DNA of 47,110 bases. Origin: DATEEG01 sp035525055. GTDB lineage: Bacteria > Actinomycetota > Acidimicrobiia > Spongiisociales > ZC4RG35. A program made the translations under genes and the position numbers. The notes below the pieces were generated by a model. The model was not told the DNA's origin, ran no database searches, and was given only the letters and a program-made list of their open reading frames with translations. This document shows positions 1 to 6,438 of the stretch, in pieces (positions within the stretch are counted from its first letter, which is position 1; every line of letters begins with the position of its first letter). The stretch covers positions 1-47,110 of the forward strand of contig DATLEZ010000147.1 in NCBI GenBank assembly GCA_035525055.1, read 5' to 3'.

Positions 1-81
1 ATGGACGAAGGACTCCGTTTCGCTATCCGGGAAGGTGGACGTACCGTCGGAGCCGGCCGGGTAATCAAAATCAACAAATGA
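1..81 (+). CDS. tuf: Elongation factor Tu, C-terminal end (partial)
   Basis: The window opens in the last 26 codons of a gene whose product ends RFAIREGGRTVGAGRV followed by IKINK and TGA. This is the characteristic last beta strand of EF-Tu domain 3, the GTPase that delivers aminoacyl-tRNA to the ribosome. The 5' part lies outside the window. The ATG at position 1 is an internal methionine, not a start. tuf upstream of rpmG and secE-nusG is a common bacterial order and fits the ribosomal cluster that follows. Confidence 0.93.
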   Translation: MDEGLRFAIREGGRTVGAGRVIKINK

Positions 82-93
82 TCAAGAAGCGTC

Positions 94-145
94 CTACGTC
101 ATACGTTCTACGTCATACGTTCAGAACGTAAAACGTAAAACGAAA
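94..145. repeat. Heptamer tandem tract between tuf and rpmG
   Basis: The units have a 7-bp period: CTACGTC, ATACGTT, CTACGTC, ATACGTT, a 3-nt spacer, then AACGTAA, AACGTAA, AACGAAA. The two halves are roughly inverted. At 116-130 there is a perfect 7-1-7 inverted repeat (TACGTTC, A, GAACGTA), so the transcript could form a hairpin just before rpmG. The same word family recurs at 27654-27720 behind the sigma factor gene. Confidence 0.8.
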
Positions 146-165
146 CGAGCGAAGCGAGTTAACCA

Positions 166-327
166 ATGGCATCTGACAAACGACCTCCCCTCACCCTCGC
201 GTGCGAGGAGTGCAAGCGTCGCAACTATGTGACCACCAAGAGCAAGGCCAATACCCGCGAGCGATTGGAACTCGCCAAGTATTGCCGTTGGTGCCGAAAG
301 CACACCAAGCATCGAGAGACCCGATAA
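166..327 (+). CDS. rpmG: 50S ribosomal protein L33
   Basis: This 53-residue protein of the large ribosomal subunit begins MASDKRPPLTLACEECKRRN and ends HTKHRETR. It carries two CxxC knuckles (C13/C16 and C40/C43), so it is the zinc-binding form of L33. The length is normal for the family. No strong Shine-Dalgarno is visible before the ATG; the upstream 70 bp are the heptamer tract and a GAGCGAAGCGAG stretch. It was too short for a 60-codon ORF cutoff. In mycobacteria, rpmG2 is likewise followed by dehydratase genes and tRNA-Trp-secE-nusG. Confidence 0.95.
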   Translation: MASDKRPPLTLACEECKRRNYVTTKSKANTRERLELAKYCRWCRKHTKHRETR

Positions 328-357
328 CCGGGCCCTCCCGCCTGATGGAGGCGCCAG

Positions 358-1209
358 ATGGAGGCGATTGAAGGCAAGAGGTACGGGCCGTACCCGCTCC
401 GGGTATGCGCTGAGAACGTAGCGGACTTCGTCACTGCCACTTCCGACGATTCCGCTCGCTGGACCGGGTTCGCCCCACCGGGTTGGGCAGCCGCGGTTCT
501 GTTCGTTGTTGCTCCGGTTCTCTTGACCGATCCGGATCTCGGAGATGCCGGAACGTCCGTCATCCACGGTGAGCAACGATTCGAGTGGGCCCGCCCGCTG
601 CCGATCGAGACGGATCTGACCGTCACGGGTGTTGTTCCCAAGGTTCGAGAACGAGGCGGCGTTTTCTTCACAACCTTCGAGTTCGAAGCGAACGACCAGG
701 CGGGGCCGGTGGTGAAAGGGACGTCGGTCTTTCTGATGTCGGGGTCGGCGTCACCAGCTTCGGCCAGCGAAGCGGAGAATTCGCCGTCGCCGAGTGTCCG
801 TGGCGCCAACGATGTCCTTCCCGGTCGTCAGTCCAGTAATAGCGGAGGCCACGGTGCCTTTCCGCTTTTTCCGTCATTGCGGCGGTCCGCCTCCCGGTCG
901 GACTTGTTGCGATACGCGGGCGCAACCAGGGACTGGAATCCGATCCACTGGGATCATGATTCGGCCGTTGCTGCTGGACTCCCAACCATGGTTGTACATG
1001 GCCTGCTCCAGGCCGCCTGGCTCCTAAGCGCCGCCAGTGTTCTATCCGACCAAACCGCGCCGATCGCCGACGCCCGTTTTCGCTTCAGGTCTCCGATGAT
1101 TGCCGGTTCCGAGGGAGCGATCACGGGTGATGTGATCGGGACGGAGGCCTCGGCCCGACTCGCTGTTGGCGACCGTGAGATCGTTTCTGCCACCATGACG
1201 CTTCGGTAA
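358..1209 (+). CDS. Fused double hot-dog MaoC/HadAB-like dehydratase
   Basis: This 283-residue protein has two hot-dog parts. The N-terminal half (about 5-130) resembles the FAS1-like/HadA-type dehydratase domain. The C-terminal half (about 170-283) is a MaoC-like domain with the hydratase-2 signature GATRDWNPIHWDHD (D192 and H197 as the expected catalytic pair), followed by AAGLPTMVVHG. The two are joined by a Ser/Gly-rich linker. The family dehydrates (R)-3-hydroxyacyl thioesters, as HadAB does in mycobacterial FAS-II. In mycobacteria the separate hadA, hadB and hadC genes occupy this same slot between rpmG and tRNA-Trp, so a fused HadA-HadB equivalent is a reasonable inference. The substrate (ACP or CoA ester) cannot be read from the sequence. 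An upstream ATG at 344 runs into a stop after eight codons, so 358 is the start; GGAGG lies just upstream. Confidence 0.8.
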   Translation: MEAIEGKRYGPYPLRVCAENVADFVTATSDDSARWTGFAPPGWAAAVLFVVAPVLLTDPDLGDAGTSVIHGEQRFEWARPLPIETDLTVTGVVPKVRERGGVFFTTFEFEANDQAGPVVKGTSVFLMSGSASPASASEAENSPSPSVRGANDVLPGRQSSNSGGHGAFPLFPSLRRSASRSDLLRYAGATRDWNPIHWDHDSAVAAGLPTMVVHGLLQAAWLLSAASVLSDQTAPIADARFRFRSPMIAGSEGAITGDVIGTEASARLAVGDREIVSATMTLR

Positions 1210-1213
1210 CTCC

Positions 1214-1780
1214 ATGAGCAGCTCGAGTGTCGAACTACCAGATGATTCGGAACTGGTCGCGTTGGCCCGCCAGGGCGATCGCTCGGCGTTCGCTGAACTG
1301 CTCGAGCGACATGGCCGCGAGGTCTACCGCCTGGCGTTTCGCCTTACCCATGATCACGAGCTCGCCTCCGATGTCGCCCAGGAGACCTGGATTCGGGTAT
1401 GGAGGGGGCTGTCGTCGTTCCGGGGCGATGCGGCGTTTTCAACCTGGTTGTACAGAATCGCAGTCAATACCGCCTCCACCGCCCGCCGTCGTCATGCCCG
1501 TCACCAGCAGACAGCTCTTGCCGATGTCGTCGAGCCCGAAGATCACAGCAACCCCCAACCCGAGGGCAGAGTCGATCAACTGGAGCTCAGGAACCGGCTG
1601 GGCCAGGCCCTCAGCCAGCTTCCACCGGGGTTGCGAACGGTGGTTGTGATGAAGGATGTGTACGGGTGGTCGCACTCCGAGATCAGCTCCGCACTTGACA
1701 TCTCTATCACGGCCGCGAAGGTTCGCCTTCATCGGGCCCACCAGCGACTGCAACGCTATCTCCACGAGGAGTCGGGATGA
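1214..1780 (+). CDS. ECF-family RNA polymerase sigma factor
   Basis: This 188-residue protein has sigma-70 region 2 at about 18-88 (core motif DVAQETWIRVWRGLSSFRGDAAFSTWLYRIAVN) and region 4 at about 128-182 (LPPGLRTVVVMKDVYGWSHSEISSAL, then AAKVRLHRAHQRL, the DNA-recognition helix). Regions 1 and 3 are absent, as in extracytoplasmic-function sigma factors. It starts four bases after the dehydratase stop and overlaps the next gene by ATGA. It is therefore probably cotranscribed with both, and is expected to be held by the small zinc-motif protein that follows. The signal is unknown. Confidence 0.92.
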   Translation: MSSSSVELPDDSELVALARQGDRSAFAELLERHGREVYRLAFRLTHDHELASDVAQETWIRVWRGLSSFRGDAAFSTWLYRIAVNTASTARRRHARHQQTALADVVEPEDHSNPQPEGRVDQLELRNRLGQALSQLPPGLRTVVVMKDVYGWSHSEISSALDISITAAKVRLHRAHQRLQRYLHEESG

Positions 1781-2109
1781 TTCGCTGTGTCGTCTATAGA
1801 AACCTCCTCACCGCGGTTGTCCTGGCAGGCGACGAACCTGGTTGGCCCCTTGGTTCTCACACTGGCAAGTGCATCAGATGCCAGGCCCATGTGGCTTCAC
1901 TGCGGGCGACCCGGCGGCGCCTCGCCGAACTTGGCAACGAGCGGATTACGGCACCGGTCGGTTTTGAGAGCCAGGTAATGGACAGCCTGGAGCACCTGGC
2001 CGAATCGCCGGTGCAAAATGGCCGCTGGGTCAGGGCGGCGGGAGCCAGCATGGCCGCGGCTCTGCTGGCCGCCGTTTGGATGCGGCGGCGGGCCCTGGCC
2101 AGAACCTGA
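1777..2109 (+). CDS. Small zinc-binding anti-sigma factor, membrane anchored
   Basis: This 110-residue product is translationally coupled to the sigma gene through ATGA. It contains HTGKCIRCQAH (about residues 28-38), the HxxxCxxC core of the ZAS zinc anti-sigma family, a helical segment, and one hydrophobic segment near residues 86-101 (AGASMAAALLAAVWM) followed by RRR. This predicts a cytoplasmic N-terminus that binds the sigma factor and a C-terminus that ends almost at the membrane. Unlike RskA-type anti-sigmas there is no extracytoplasmic sensor domain, so sensing would need another protein or act through the zinc site. The assignment rests on the motif and the operon position. Confidence 0.75.
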   Translation: MIRCVVYRNLLTAVVLAGDEPGWPLGSHTGKCIRCQAHVASLRATRRRLAELGNERITAPVGFESQVMDSLEHLAESPVQNGRWVRAAGASMAAALLAAVWMRRRALART

Positions 2110-2136
2110 TCAGACTTGGCCAAAACGTTGCCTGAC

Positions 2137-2156
2137 ACCCGGGGAGGCACCCGGGT
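2137..2156 (+). terminator. GC-rich hairpin after the sigma/anti-sigma pair
   Basis: A perfect 7-bp stem (ACCCGGG, 6-nt loop, CCCGGGT) lies 28 bp past the anti-sigma stop. No U-run follows, as is common for high-GC actinobacterial terminators. It would separate this operon from tRNA-Trp. Confidence 0.5.
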
Positions 2157-2229
2157 CTAGAATTGGTGCCACAGGACAGTGTGAATTTGGGCAATGATTT
2201 GGCGGTTTCCCACAGGAGGGCGGGCCTCG

Positions 2230-2235
2230 TATACT
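2230..2235 (+). promoter_or_regulatory. Possible -10 element for tRNA-Trp-secE-nusG
   Basis: TATACT lies 22 bp before the mature tRNA 5' end in an otherwise GC-rich spacer. No good -35 hexamer sits at 16-18 bp; the best match is TTTCCC. The call is based on the -10 match and position only. Confidence 0.35.
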
Positions 2236-2257
2236 TCTAATCCCGCCCTGACCCCAT

Positions 2258-2332
2258 AGGGGTGTAGCTCTAATTGGTCAGAGCGCCGGTCTCCAAAACC
2301 GGAGGTTGTGGGTTCGAGTCCCCCCACCCCTG
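2258..2332 (+). tRNA. trpT: tRNA-Trp (CCA anticodon)
   Basis: A full cloverleaf can be drawn: acceptor AGGGGTG with CACCCCT, D stem GCTC with GAGC, anticodon stem CCGGT with ACCGG around loop CTCCAAA, and T loop TTCGAGT. The anticodon CCA is at 2293-2295 and the discriminator is G. The T stem has one mismatch (T2309 opposite C2323). CC follows at 2333-2334, but the final A is not encoded, so CCA would be completed by tRNA nucleotidyltransferase. tRNA-Trp immediately before secE is conserved across many bacteria. Confidence 0.96.
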
Positions 2333-2369
2333 CCTAGGCGTGTTCGAAAACTGGAAATAGGGAAGAAGA

Positions 2370-2714
2370 ATGAACCGAGAAATGCGCAGGCTCATGGAGC
2401 GCGAAGAGCGGCTCCAAAAGCGCGACCAGGGCAAAGGCGGCTCTGGCAAAGGGCCGCGCGCACCTCGGCCCGGGGGCCCCGGAAATGGCGGGGGACCCGG
2501 CGGGCCCGTCGTAGAACGCAAGCCGATCTGGGTTCGACTCGGAAACTTCCTTCATGAGGTCCGCCAGGAGTTGAAGAAGGTCTCGTGGCCCAGCCGTGAG
2601 CAGATGGTCGCCTTCACGGCCATCACCCTGGTTGTGACCAGCGCGTTGACGCTGATCATCTTCGGCCTCGACGTCGCAATGAAGGAAGCCGTCATCACTC
2701 TGTTGCAGCCATGA
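2370..2714 (+). CDS. secE: Preprotein translocase subunit SecE
   Basis: This 114-residue protein has a charged N-terminal third, then a Gly/Pro-rich stretch (about 25-47), then the conserved amphipathic segment FLHEVRQELKKVSWPSREQM. A single membrane helix follows (about 83-102). This is the single-TM actinobacterial form of SecE, which clamps SecY in the SecYEG protein-export channel. The Gly/Pro-rich N-terminal extension is longer than in minimal SecE proteins and is probably disordered. GGGAAGAAG lies upstream of the ATG. The stop overlaps the nusG start (ATGA), so the two are translationally coupled. Confidence 0.95.
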   Translation: MNREMRRLMEREERLQKRDQGKGGSGKGPRAPRPGGPGNGGGPGGPVVERKPIWVRLGNFLHEVRQELKKVSWPSREQMVAFTAITLVVTSALTLIIFGLDVAMKEAVITLLQP

Positions 2715-3316
2715 CCACCGATTCGATTCAGCCAGTCGAAGAGCTCGAGGAACCGGCCGAAGCTCCAATCAGCCCTTTTGACCTGCCCGGAGACTGGTAC
2801 GTCATCCACTCCTACTCCGGCTACGAGAACAAGGTAAAGGTCAATCTCGAGACCCGGATCCGGTCGATGCACATGGAGAACCGGATCTTCGAAGTCCACA
2901 TCCCGCTCGAGGACGTTGTCGAGATCAAGAACGGCAAGAAGGTCACCGTTGCCCGCAAGGTGTTCCCCGGGTACATCCTGGTGCGGATGCACCTTGACGA
3001 CGATTCCTGGTATGCGGTCCGGAACACTCCCGGTGTCACCGGATTCGTCGGCGGCAACAACAAGCCGACCTCGCTTTCCCGCCGCGAGGTCGAGCGCTTC
3101 CTCGGAGTGCAGAAGGAAGAGGAGAAGGTCAAGCCCCGGTTCAAGCCGGCCTGGGAGGTGGGCGAGACCGTGCGAGTGGTTTCGGGGCCCTTTGCAGACT
3201 TCAACGGCGTTATCGAGGCGATCAACCTCGACCAGTCGAAGGTCACCGTCCTCGTCAACATTTTTGGCCGCGATACACCGGTCGAACTCGGTTTCGACGA
3301 CATTCAAAAAAACTAG
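2711..3316 (+). CDS. nusG: Transcription termination/antitermination factor NusG
   Basis: This 201-residue protein has an NGN domain (about 27-140, starting DWYVIHSYSGYENKVK and including FPGYILVRM and NTPGVTGFVGG) and a C-terminal KOW domain (about 148-200, GETVRVVSGPFADFNGVIEAI). NusG binds the RNA polymerase clamp with its NGN domain and contacts Rho or ribosomal S10 with the KOW domain. A short acidic N-terminal tail (about 25 residues) precedes the core, as in other actinobacteria. The gene overlaps secE by four bases and is followed by the rplK leader with its heptamer tract. Confidence 0.96.
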   Translation: MTTDSIQPVEELEEPAEAPISPFDLPGDWYVIHSYSGYENKVKVNLETRIRSMHMENRIFEVHIPLEDVVEIKNGKKVTVARKVFPGYILVRMHLDDDSWYAVRNTPGVTGFVGGNNKPTSLSRREVERFLGVQKEEEKVKPRFKPAWEVGETVRVVSGPFADFNGVIEAINLDQSKVTVLVNIFGRDTPVELGFDDIQKN

Positions 3317-3317
3317 G

Positions 3318-3345
3318 CGGCAGGCGGAAGTCGGAAGACGGAAGC
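3318..3345. repeat. Heptamer tract between nusG and rplK
   Basis: The units are CGGCAGG, CGGAAGT, CGGAAGA and CGGAAGC, starting two bases after the nusG stop and ending shortly before the rplK Shine-Dalgarno region. It belongs to the same unit family as 3812-3832 and, in the opposite sense, 5304-5345 and 26434-26475. Confidence 0.75.
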
Positions 3346-3367
3346 CAGCAAGAAACCAGGAAAAACA

Positions 3368-3796
3368 ATGGGAAGAAAACGACTCGTCACAACGCTCAAG
3401 CTGCAGCTGCCGGCCGGCCAGGCAACGCCCGCCCCTCCCGTCGGAACGGTGCTGGGCCCACATGGGATCAACCTCATGGAGTTCGTCAAGGCTTACAACG
3501 ACGCCACTTCTTCGCAGCGGGGCATGATCCTCCCGGCCGAGGTTTCGATCTACGAAGACCGCACCTTTACCTTCGTCATCAAGACTCCGCCGGCCCCGTC
3601 GCTCCTTCGCCAGGCAGCCCGGGTCGAGAAGGGATCTGCCGAGCCCCACAAGGTCAAAGTGGGATCGGTGACCAAGGCCCAGGTCAAGGAGATCGCTCAG
3701 ATCAAGATGCCGGACCTGAATGCCAACGACATCGAGGCAGCGATGAAGACGGTCGAAGGCACGGCCCGATCAATGGGAATCAAAGTCGAGGGCTAA
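3368..3796 (+). CDS. rplK: 50S ribosomal protein L11
   Basis: This 142-residue product has the normal L11 length. The N-terminal domain contains LQLPAGQATPAPPVGTVLGPHGINL, and the C-terminal rRNA-binding domain contains KVGSVTKAQVKEIAQIKMPDLNANDIEAAM, ending in TARSMGIKVEG. L11 forms the GTPase-associated centre with 23S rRNA and is the target region of thiopeptides. A weak purine-rich leader (AGGAAAAACA) precedes the ATG. It is followed by rplA in the usual L11 operon. Confidence 0.97.
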   Translation: MGRKRLVTTLKLQLPAGQATPAPPVGTVLGPHGINLMEFVKAYNDATSSQRGMILPAEVSIYEDRTFTFVIKTPPAPSLLRQAARVEKGSAEPHKVKVGSVTKAQVKEIAQIKMPDLNANDIEAAMKTVEGTARSMGIKVEG

Positions 3797-3811
3797 CAAC
3801 CCTTGGCGGGT

Positions 3812-3832
3812 CGGAAGTCGGAAGTCGGAAGC
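3812..3832. repeat. Heptamer tract between rplK and rplA
   Basis: Three contiguous units (CGGAAGT, CGGAAGT, CGGAAGC) are flanked by GGCGGGT and AAGAAGT. The unit matches the nusG-rplK tract, so two neighbouring ribosomal spacers carry the same word. Confidence 0.8.
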
Positions 3833-3882
3833 AAGAAGTGGGAGATCGGTGAACCCGATCGCCTGAACCACAAGGAGAGAAC

Positions 3883-4599
3883 ATGCCAACACATGGCAAG
3901 AAGTACGAAGAGTCGGCCAGCCGATTCGACAAGCTGACTCCATACCCCGCTGCTGATGCGGTGGAGTTGGTCAAGAACATGGCATCAGCCAAGTTCGACG
4001 AGACGGTTGAAGCTGCGTTTCAGCTCGGGATCGATCCCCGCAAGGCCGACCAACTGGTGCGCGGCACAGTCGCACTTCCCCACGGGACCGGAAAGCAGAT
4101 TCGTGTTGCTGTCTTCGCCCCGGCCGACAAGGTCAAGGAAGCCCAGGACGCCGGTGCCGACCTCGTAGGTGGCAAAGAATTGGTCGCCGAGCTGGCCGCG
4201 GGCCGTGAGCTCGATTTCGATCTCGCGATCGCTACACCCGACATGATGGCTGAGGTGGGCAAGCTTGGTCGCATCCTCGGCCCGCGTGGCCTGATGCCGA
4301 ACCCCAAGGCAGGGACCGTCACCCCCGAAGTCGGCAAGGCTGTCGGTGAGTTCAAGGCAGGTCGGATCGAGTACCGCAACGACCGGTTCGGCAACGTCCA
4401 TGTCCCGGTGGGAAAGGCTTCGTTCACCAGCGAGCAGTTGGTCGCCAACCTTGCTGCCCTCACCGCCGAGATCATGAGGGTCAAACCTTCGTCGGCCAAG
4501 GGACGCTACATGAGACAGCTTGTCATCTCCTCGACGATGGGCCCGGGCGTGAAGGTCGATGTTGGCAAAGTAGAGGATCTGACGGCGTTAGCCCGCTAG
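3883..4599 (+). CDS. rplA: 50S ribosomal protein L1
   Basis: This 238-residue protein has normal L1 length. It carries the L1 landmarks KFDETVEAAFQLGIDPRKADQ, VRGTVALPHGTGK and GRILGPRGLMPNPKAGTVT. L1 binds the mobile L1 stalk of 23S rRNA and in many bacteria represses its own operon at the rplK leader. A strong Shine-Dalgarno (AAGGAGAG) precedes the ATG. The gene is followed by two stem-loops, so rplK-rplA and rplJ-rplL look like separate transcription units. Confidence 0.97.
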   Translation: MPTHGKKYEESASRFDKLTPYPAADAVELVKNMASAKFDETVEAAFQLGIDPRKADQLVRGTVALPHGTGKQIRVAVFAPADKVKEAQDAGADLVGGKELVAELAAGRELDFDLAIATPDMMAEVGKLGRILGPRGLMPNPKAGTVTPEVGKAVGEFKAGRIEYRNDRFGNVHVPVGKASFTSEQLVANLAALTAEIMRVKPSSAKGRYMRQLVISSTMGPGVKVDVGKVEDLTALAR

Positions 4600-4626
4600 T
4601 CGTCAACCGGGATGCCCCTTTTCACG

Positions 4627-4676
4627 GTTTTGGCGCGGGCGATCGACCCCAGGGGAGCAGGACTCCGCGCCAAAAC
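4627..4676 (+). terminator. Long-loop inverted repeat after rplA
   Basis: Perfect 12-bp arms (GTTTTGGCGCGG at 4627-4638 and CCGCGCCAAAAC at 4665-4676) enclose a 26-nt loop. The structure directly abuts the stronger hairpin at 4677-4704. It may be part of a double terminator or a processing site. Confidence 0.45.
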
Positions 4677-4704
4677 ATGAAAGGCCCCGGGTGGGGCCTT
4701 TCAT
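4677..4704 (+). terminator. Rho-independent-type terminator after rplKA
   Basis: A perfect 12-bp stem (ATGAAAGGCCCC and GGGGCCTTTCAT) has a GGGT loop, 77 bp past the rplA stop. The following bases (CTCAGAGTT) are only weakly T-rich. It is the best terminator in the ribosomal cluster. Confidence 0.75.
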
Positions 4705-5303
4705 CTCAGAGTTAGGGGGGTGCCGGGTTTCCAGGGTCACCGTTGAGGCATCGGTTTGCCAGGTCCACCGTCGTACGGAGCGCCCGTCTTCCATTGCTCT
4801 CACCGCAGGGTAGGGGCTGCGGCTTCAAAGGGGCCCTCCGCTGCCTTCACAGCGGTCACCAGGGTCGGCGGGGCGGTCAGAAAACCCGCCTGTGCACTCC
4901 GGCGACCCCCCTGTTCTCAAAAAGCCTTCAACCGACATGTGGAGTGTGGCACCTTCCGCGCTCCGATGTCCAGGTAAAAATTGCCATGCATTTTCGCGAA
5001 TCCAGACGCCGGCCGGCGAAACCTGATCCAAGCAAATCGCGGTCGACGGCCCTCGGGAAGAATCAACGAAGGAAACCAAGCCCTTCACCAAATTTGGTCA
5101 CTCACGCCCTCCCGAAGGGAAAATGGTCATACACAACCAAGTACCGGGACTCACTGACCGAATTTGCCGAGACGCGGCACCCAATGACCGAATTTGGGGC
5201 CGAGTAGACGTCAGGTGACGCATTCTCCCTTCGCTGACTCTTCCCGAAGGGCTCGAGGCGCCTCACCAATGATGAAGCCCTGCTGTCGTGATGAGTGGGC
5301 CCC
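4705..5303. other. Gene-free stretch between rplA and the rplJ leader
   Basis: I see no credible protein or known RNA here. The longest reading frame (4743-5207, plus strand) has no recognisable domain and looks incidental. The one structured element is a repeated motif: TGACCGAATTTG at 5155-5166 and 5185-5196 (direct, 30 bp apart), with an inverted related copy (CCAAATTTGGTCA) near 5088-5100. A promoter for rplJ-rplL must lie in or after this stretch, but I cannot place it. Confidence 0.5.
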
Positions 5304-5345
5304 GTCTTCCGTCATCCGACTTCCGTCTTCCGTCTTCCGTCTTCC
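5304..5345. repeat. Heptamer tract upstream of rplJ
   Basis: Six units with exact 7-bp spacing: GTCTTCC, GTCATCC, GACTTCC, then GTCTTCC three times. It is the opposite-strand form of the CGGAAGT family seen before rplK and rplA. Confidence 0.85.
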
Positions 5346-5369
5346 GTCTGTTATCTTTCAAGCCAACAA

Positions 5370-5489
5370 CCCATTTCGGCCCGAGACCGTTGGTTGCCCT
5401 CTTTGGGGGGCATAAACCCAGCGCAGGTCGCTCCTTCAAGAGCCCTGAGGTCTTTGGCCGTGGGGCTTTCTACATGTAAGGAGGAGCAG
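5370..5489 (+). promoter_or_regulatory. Probable L10 leader region of rplJ-rplL
   Basis: The 120 nt before rplJ contain short pairing segments (for example AGAGCCC near 5438 with GGGGCTTT near 5462) and then a strong Shine-Dalgarno, AAGGAGGA, at 5478-5485. In many bacteria the L10-(L12)n complex binds the rplJ leader to repress translation. I infer an equivalent here from position; I did not match the family consensus base by base. Confidence 0.3.
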
Positions 5490-6011
5490 ATGCCGAGACC
5501 TGAGAAGGTCCAGGCAGTTGCCGACATCAAGAACTGGTTAGAGGGGGCCCAGGCTGTCTATCTGACCGAGTACCGGGGCCTGACCGTCAAGCAACTTGCC
5601 GCTTTGCGGCGCAACCTGGCCAAGACCGGCGCTCACTACCGCGTGGTCAAGATGACGCTGGCACGCCGGGCTGTCGATGAATTGGGCCTCGACATCCTCG
5701 ACGAGCAACTCACCGGGCCGACCGCGCTGACGTTCGCCGACAGTGATGTGGTGGCAACCGCCAAGGTTCTGAAGGACTTCGCCAAGGAATCCGATCGATT
5801 GGTTCTCAAAGGCGGATTGCTCGGACGGGTAATCCTCGGCCCTGAGCAGATCAGTCGCCTGGCGGACATCGAGCCGCGCGAGGTGCTGCTGGCCAAGATC
5901 GCCGGAGCCGGCAAGGCCCCGATGGCTAAGGCGGCGGGGCTATTCAGCTCCTTCACCCGCAACGCTGCCTCGATGTTCGGACAACTCCTGGAAAAGAAAA
6001 CTGCCGCTTGA
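5490..6011 (+). CDS. rplJ: 50S ribosomal protein L10
   Basis: This 173-residue protein begins MPRPEKVQAVADIKNWLEGA. The conserved L10 N-terminal domain includes LTEYRGLTVKQLAALRRNLA and YRVVKMTLARRA. The C-terminal helix (about 135-170), which carries the L7/L12 dimers, follows. The frame is open 195 bp further upstream, but the ATG at 5490 has a strong Shine-Dalgarno 4 bp away, and the upstream part encodes heptamer-repeat nonsense (RLPSSVCYLSS), so the short form is correct. Confidence 0.95.
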   Translation: MPRPEKVQAVADIKNWLEGAQAVYLTEYRGLTVKQLAALRRNLAKTGAHYRVVKMTLARRAVDELGLDILDEQLTGPTALTFADSDVVATAKVLKDFAKESDRLVLKGGLLGRVILGPEQISRLADIEPREVLLAKIAGAGKAPMAKAAGLFSSFTRNAASMFGQLLEKKTAA

Positions 6012-6047
6012 GCTCTCAAGCCTGATAAGACAAGAAGAGGAAAAGAT

Positions 6048-6431
6048 ATGGCAAAGATGACAACTCCCGACCTGCTCGAGCTCTTCGAGCAGATGACTGT
6101 TCTCGAACTGAAGGAATTCCTCGACGCATTCGAGGAGCGCTTCGACGTGACCGCCGCCGCTCCGATGGCGATGGCGGCCGCCGGTGGTGGCGCCGCCGCA
6201 GCCCCGGTCGAGGAGGAAAAGGACGAGTTCACCGTGATGCTGACCGGTGCCGGCGCCCAGAAGATCCAGGTGATCAAGGAAGTCCGCTCGCTGACTTCGC
6301 TCGGTTTGAAGGAAGCCAAAGATCTCGTAGACGGCGCCCCTAAGGCCGTCCTGGAGGGCGTCGACAAGGCTGCCGCCGAGAAGGCCAAGGCCCAGCTCGA
6401 AGCAGTGGGCGCCTCGGTCGAACTGACGTAG
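6048..6431 (+). CDS. rplL: 50S ribosomal protein L7/L12
   Basis: This 127-residue protein has the L12 layout: an N-terminal dimerisation helix region (to about 33), an Ala/Gly-rich hinge (AAAPMAMAAAGGGAAAAPVEEE, split here in reading), and a C-terminal domain with KIQVIKEVRSLTSLGLKEAKDLVDG. It is the multi-copy stalk protein that recruits translational GTPases. It follows rplJ by 36 bp with GAAGAGG upstream. It converges on the EamA pseudogene with only 7 bp between stops, so any terminator must lie inside one of the genes. Confidence 0.96.
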   Translation: MAKMTTPDLLELFEQMTVLELKEFLDAFEERFDVTAAAPMAMAAAGGGAAAAPVEEEKDEFTVMLTGAGAQKIQVIKEVRSLTSLGLKEAKDLVDGAPKAVLEGVDKAAAEKAKAQLEAVGASVELT

Positions 6432-6438
6432 CTACAAG

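Noticed and set aside
2552..3649. Long minus-strand frame opposite secE-nusG-rplK
   Set aside because: It is antisense to three conserved genes and its product has no recognisable motif.
4743..5207. 154-codon plus-strand frame before rplJ
   Set aside because: No Shine-Dalgarno, no domain, irregular composition; the region is better read as leader.
5295..5489. Longer rplJ start adding 65 residues
   Set aside because: The extension encodes heptamer repeat sequence, and a strong Shine-Dalgarno precedes the ATG at 5490.
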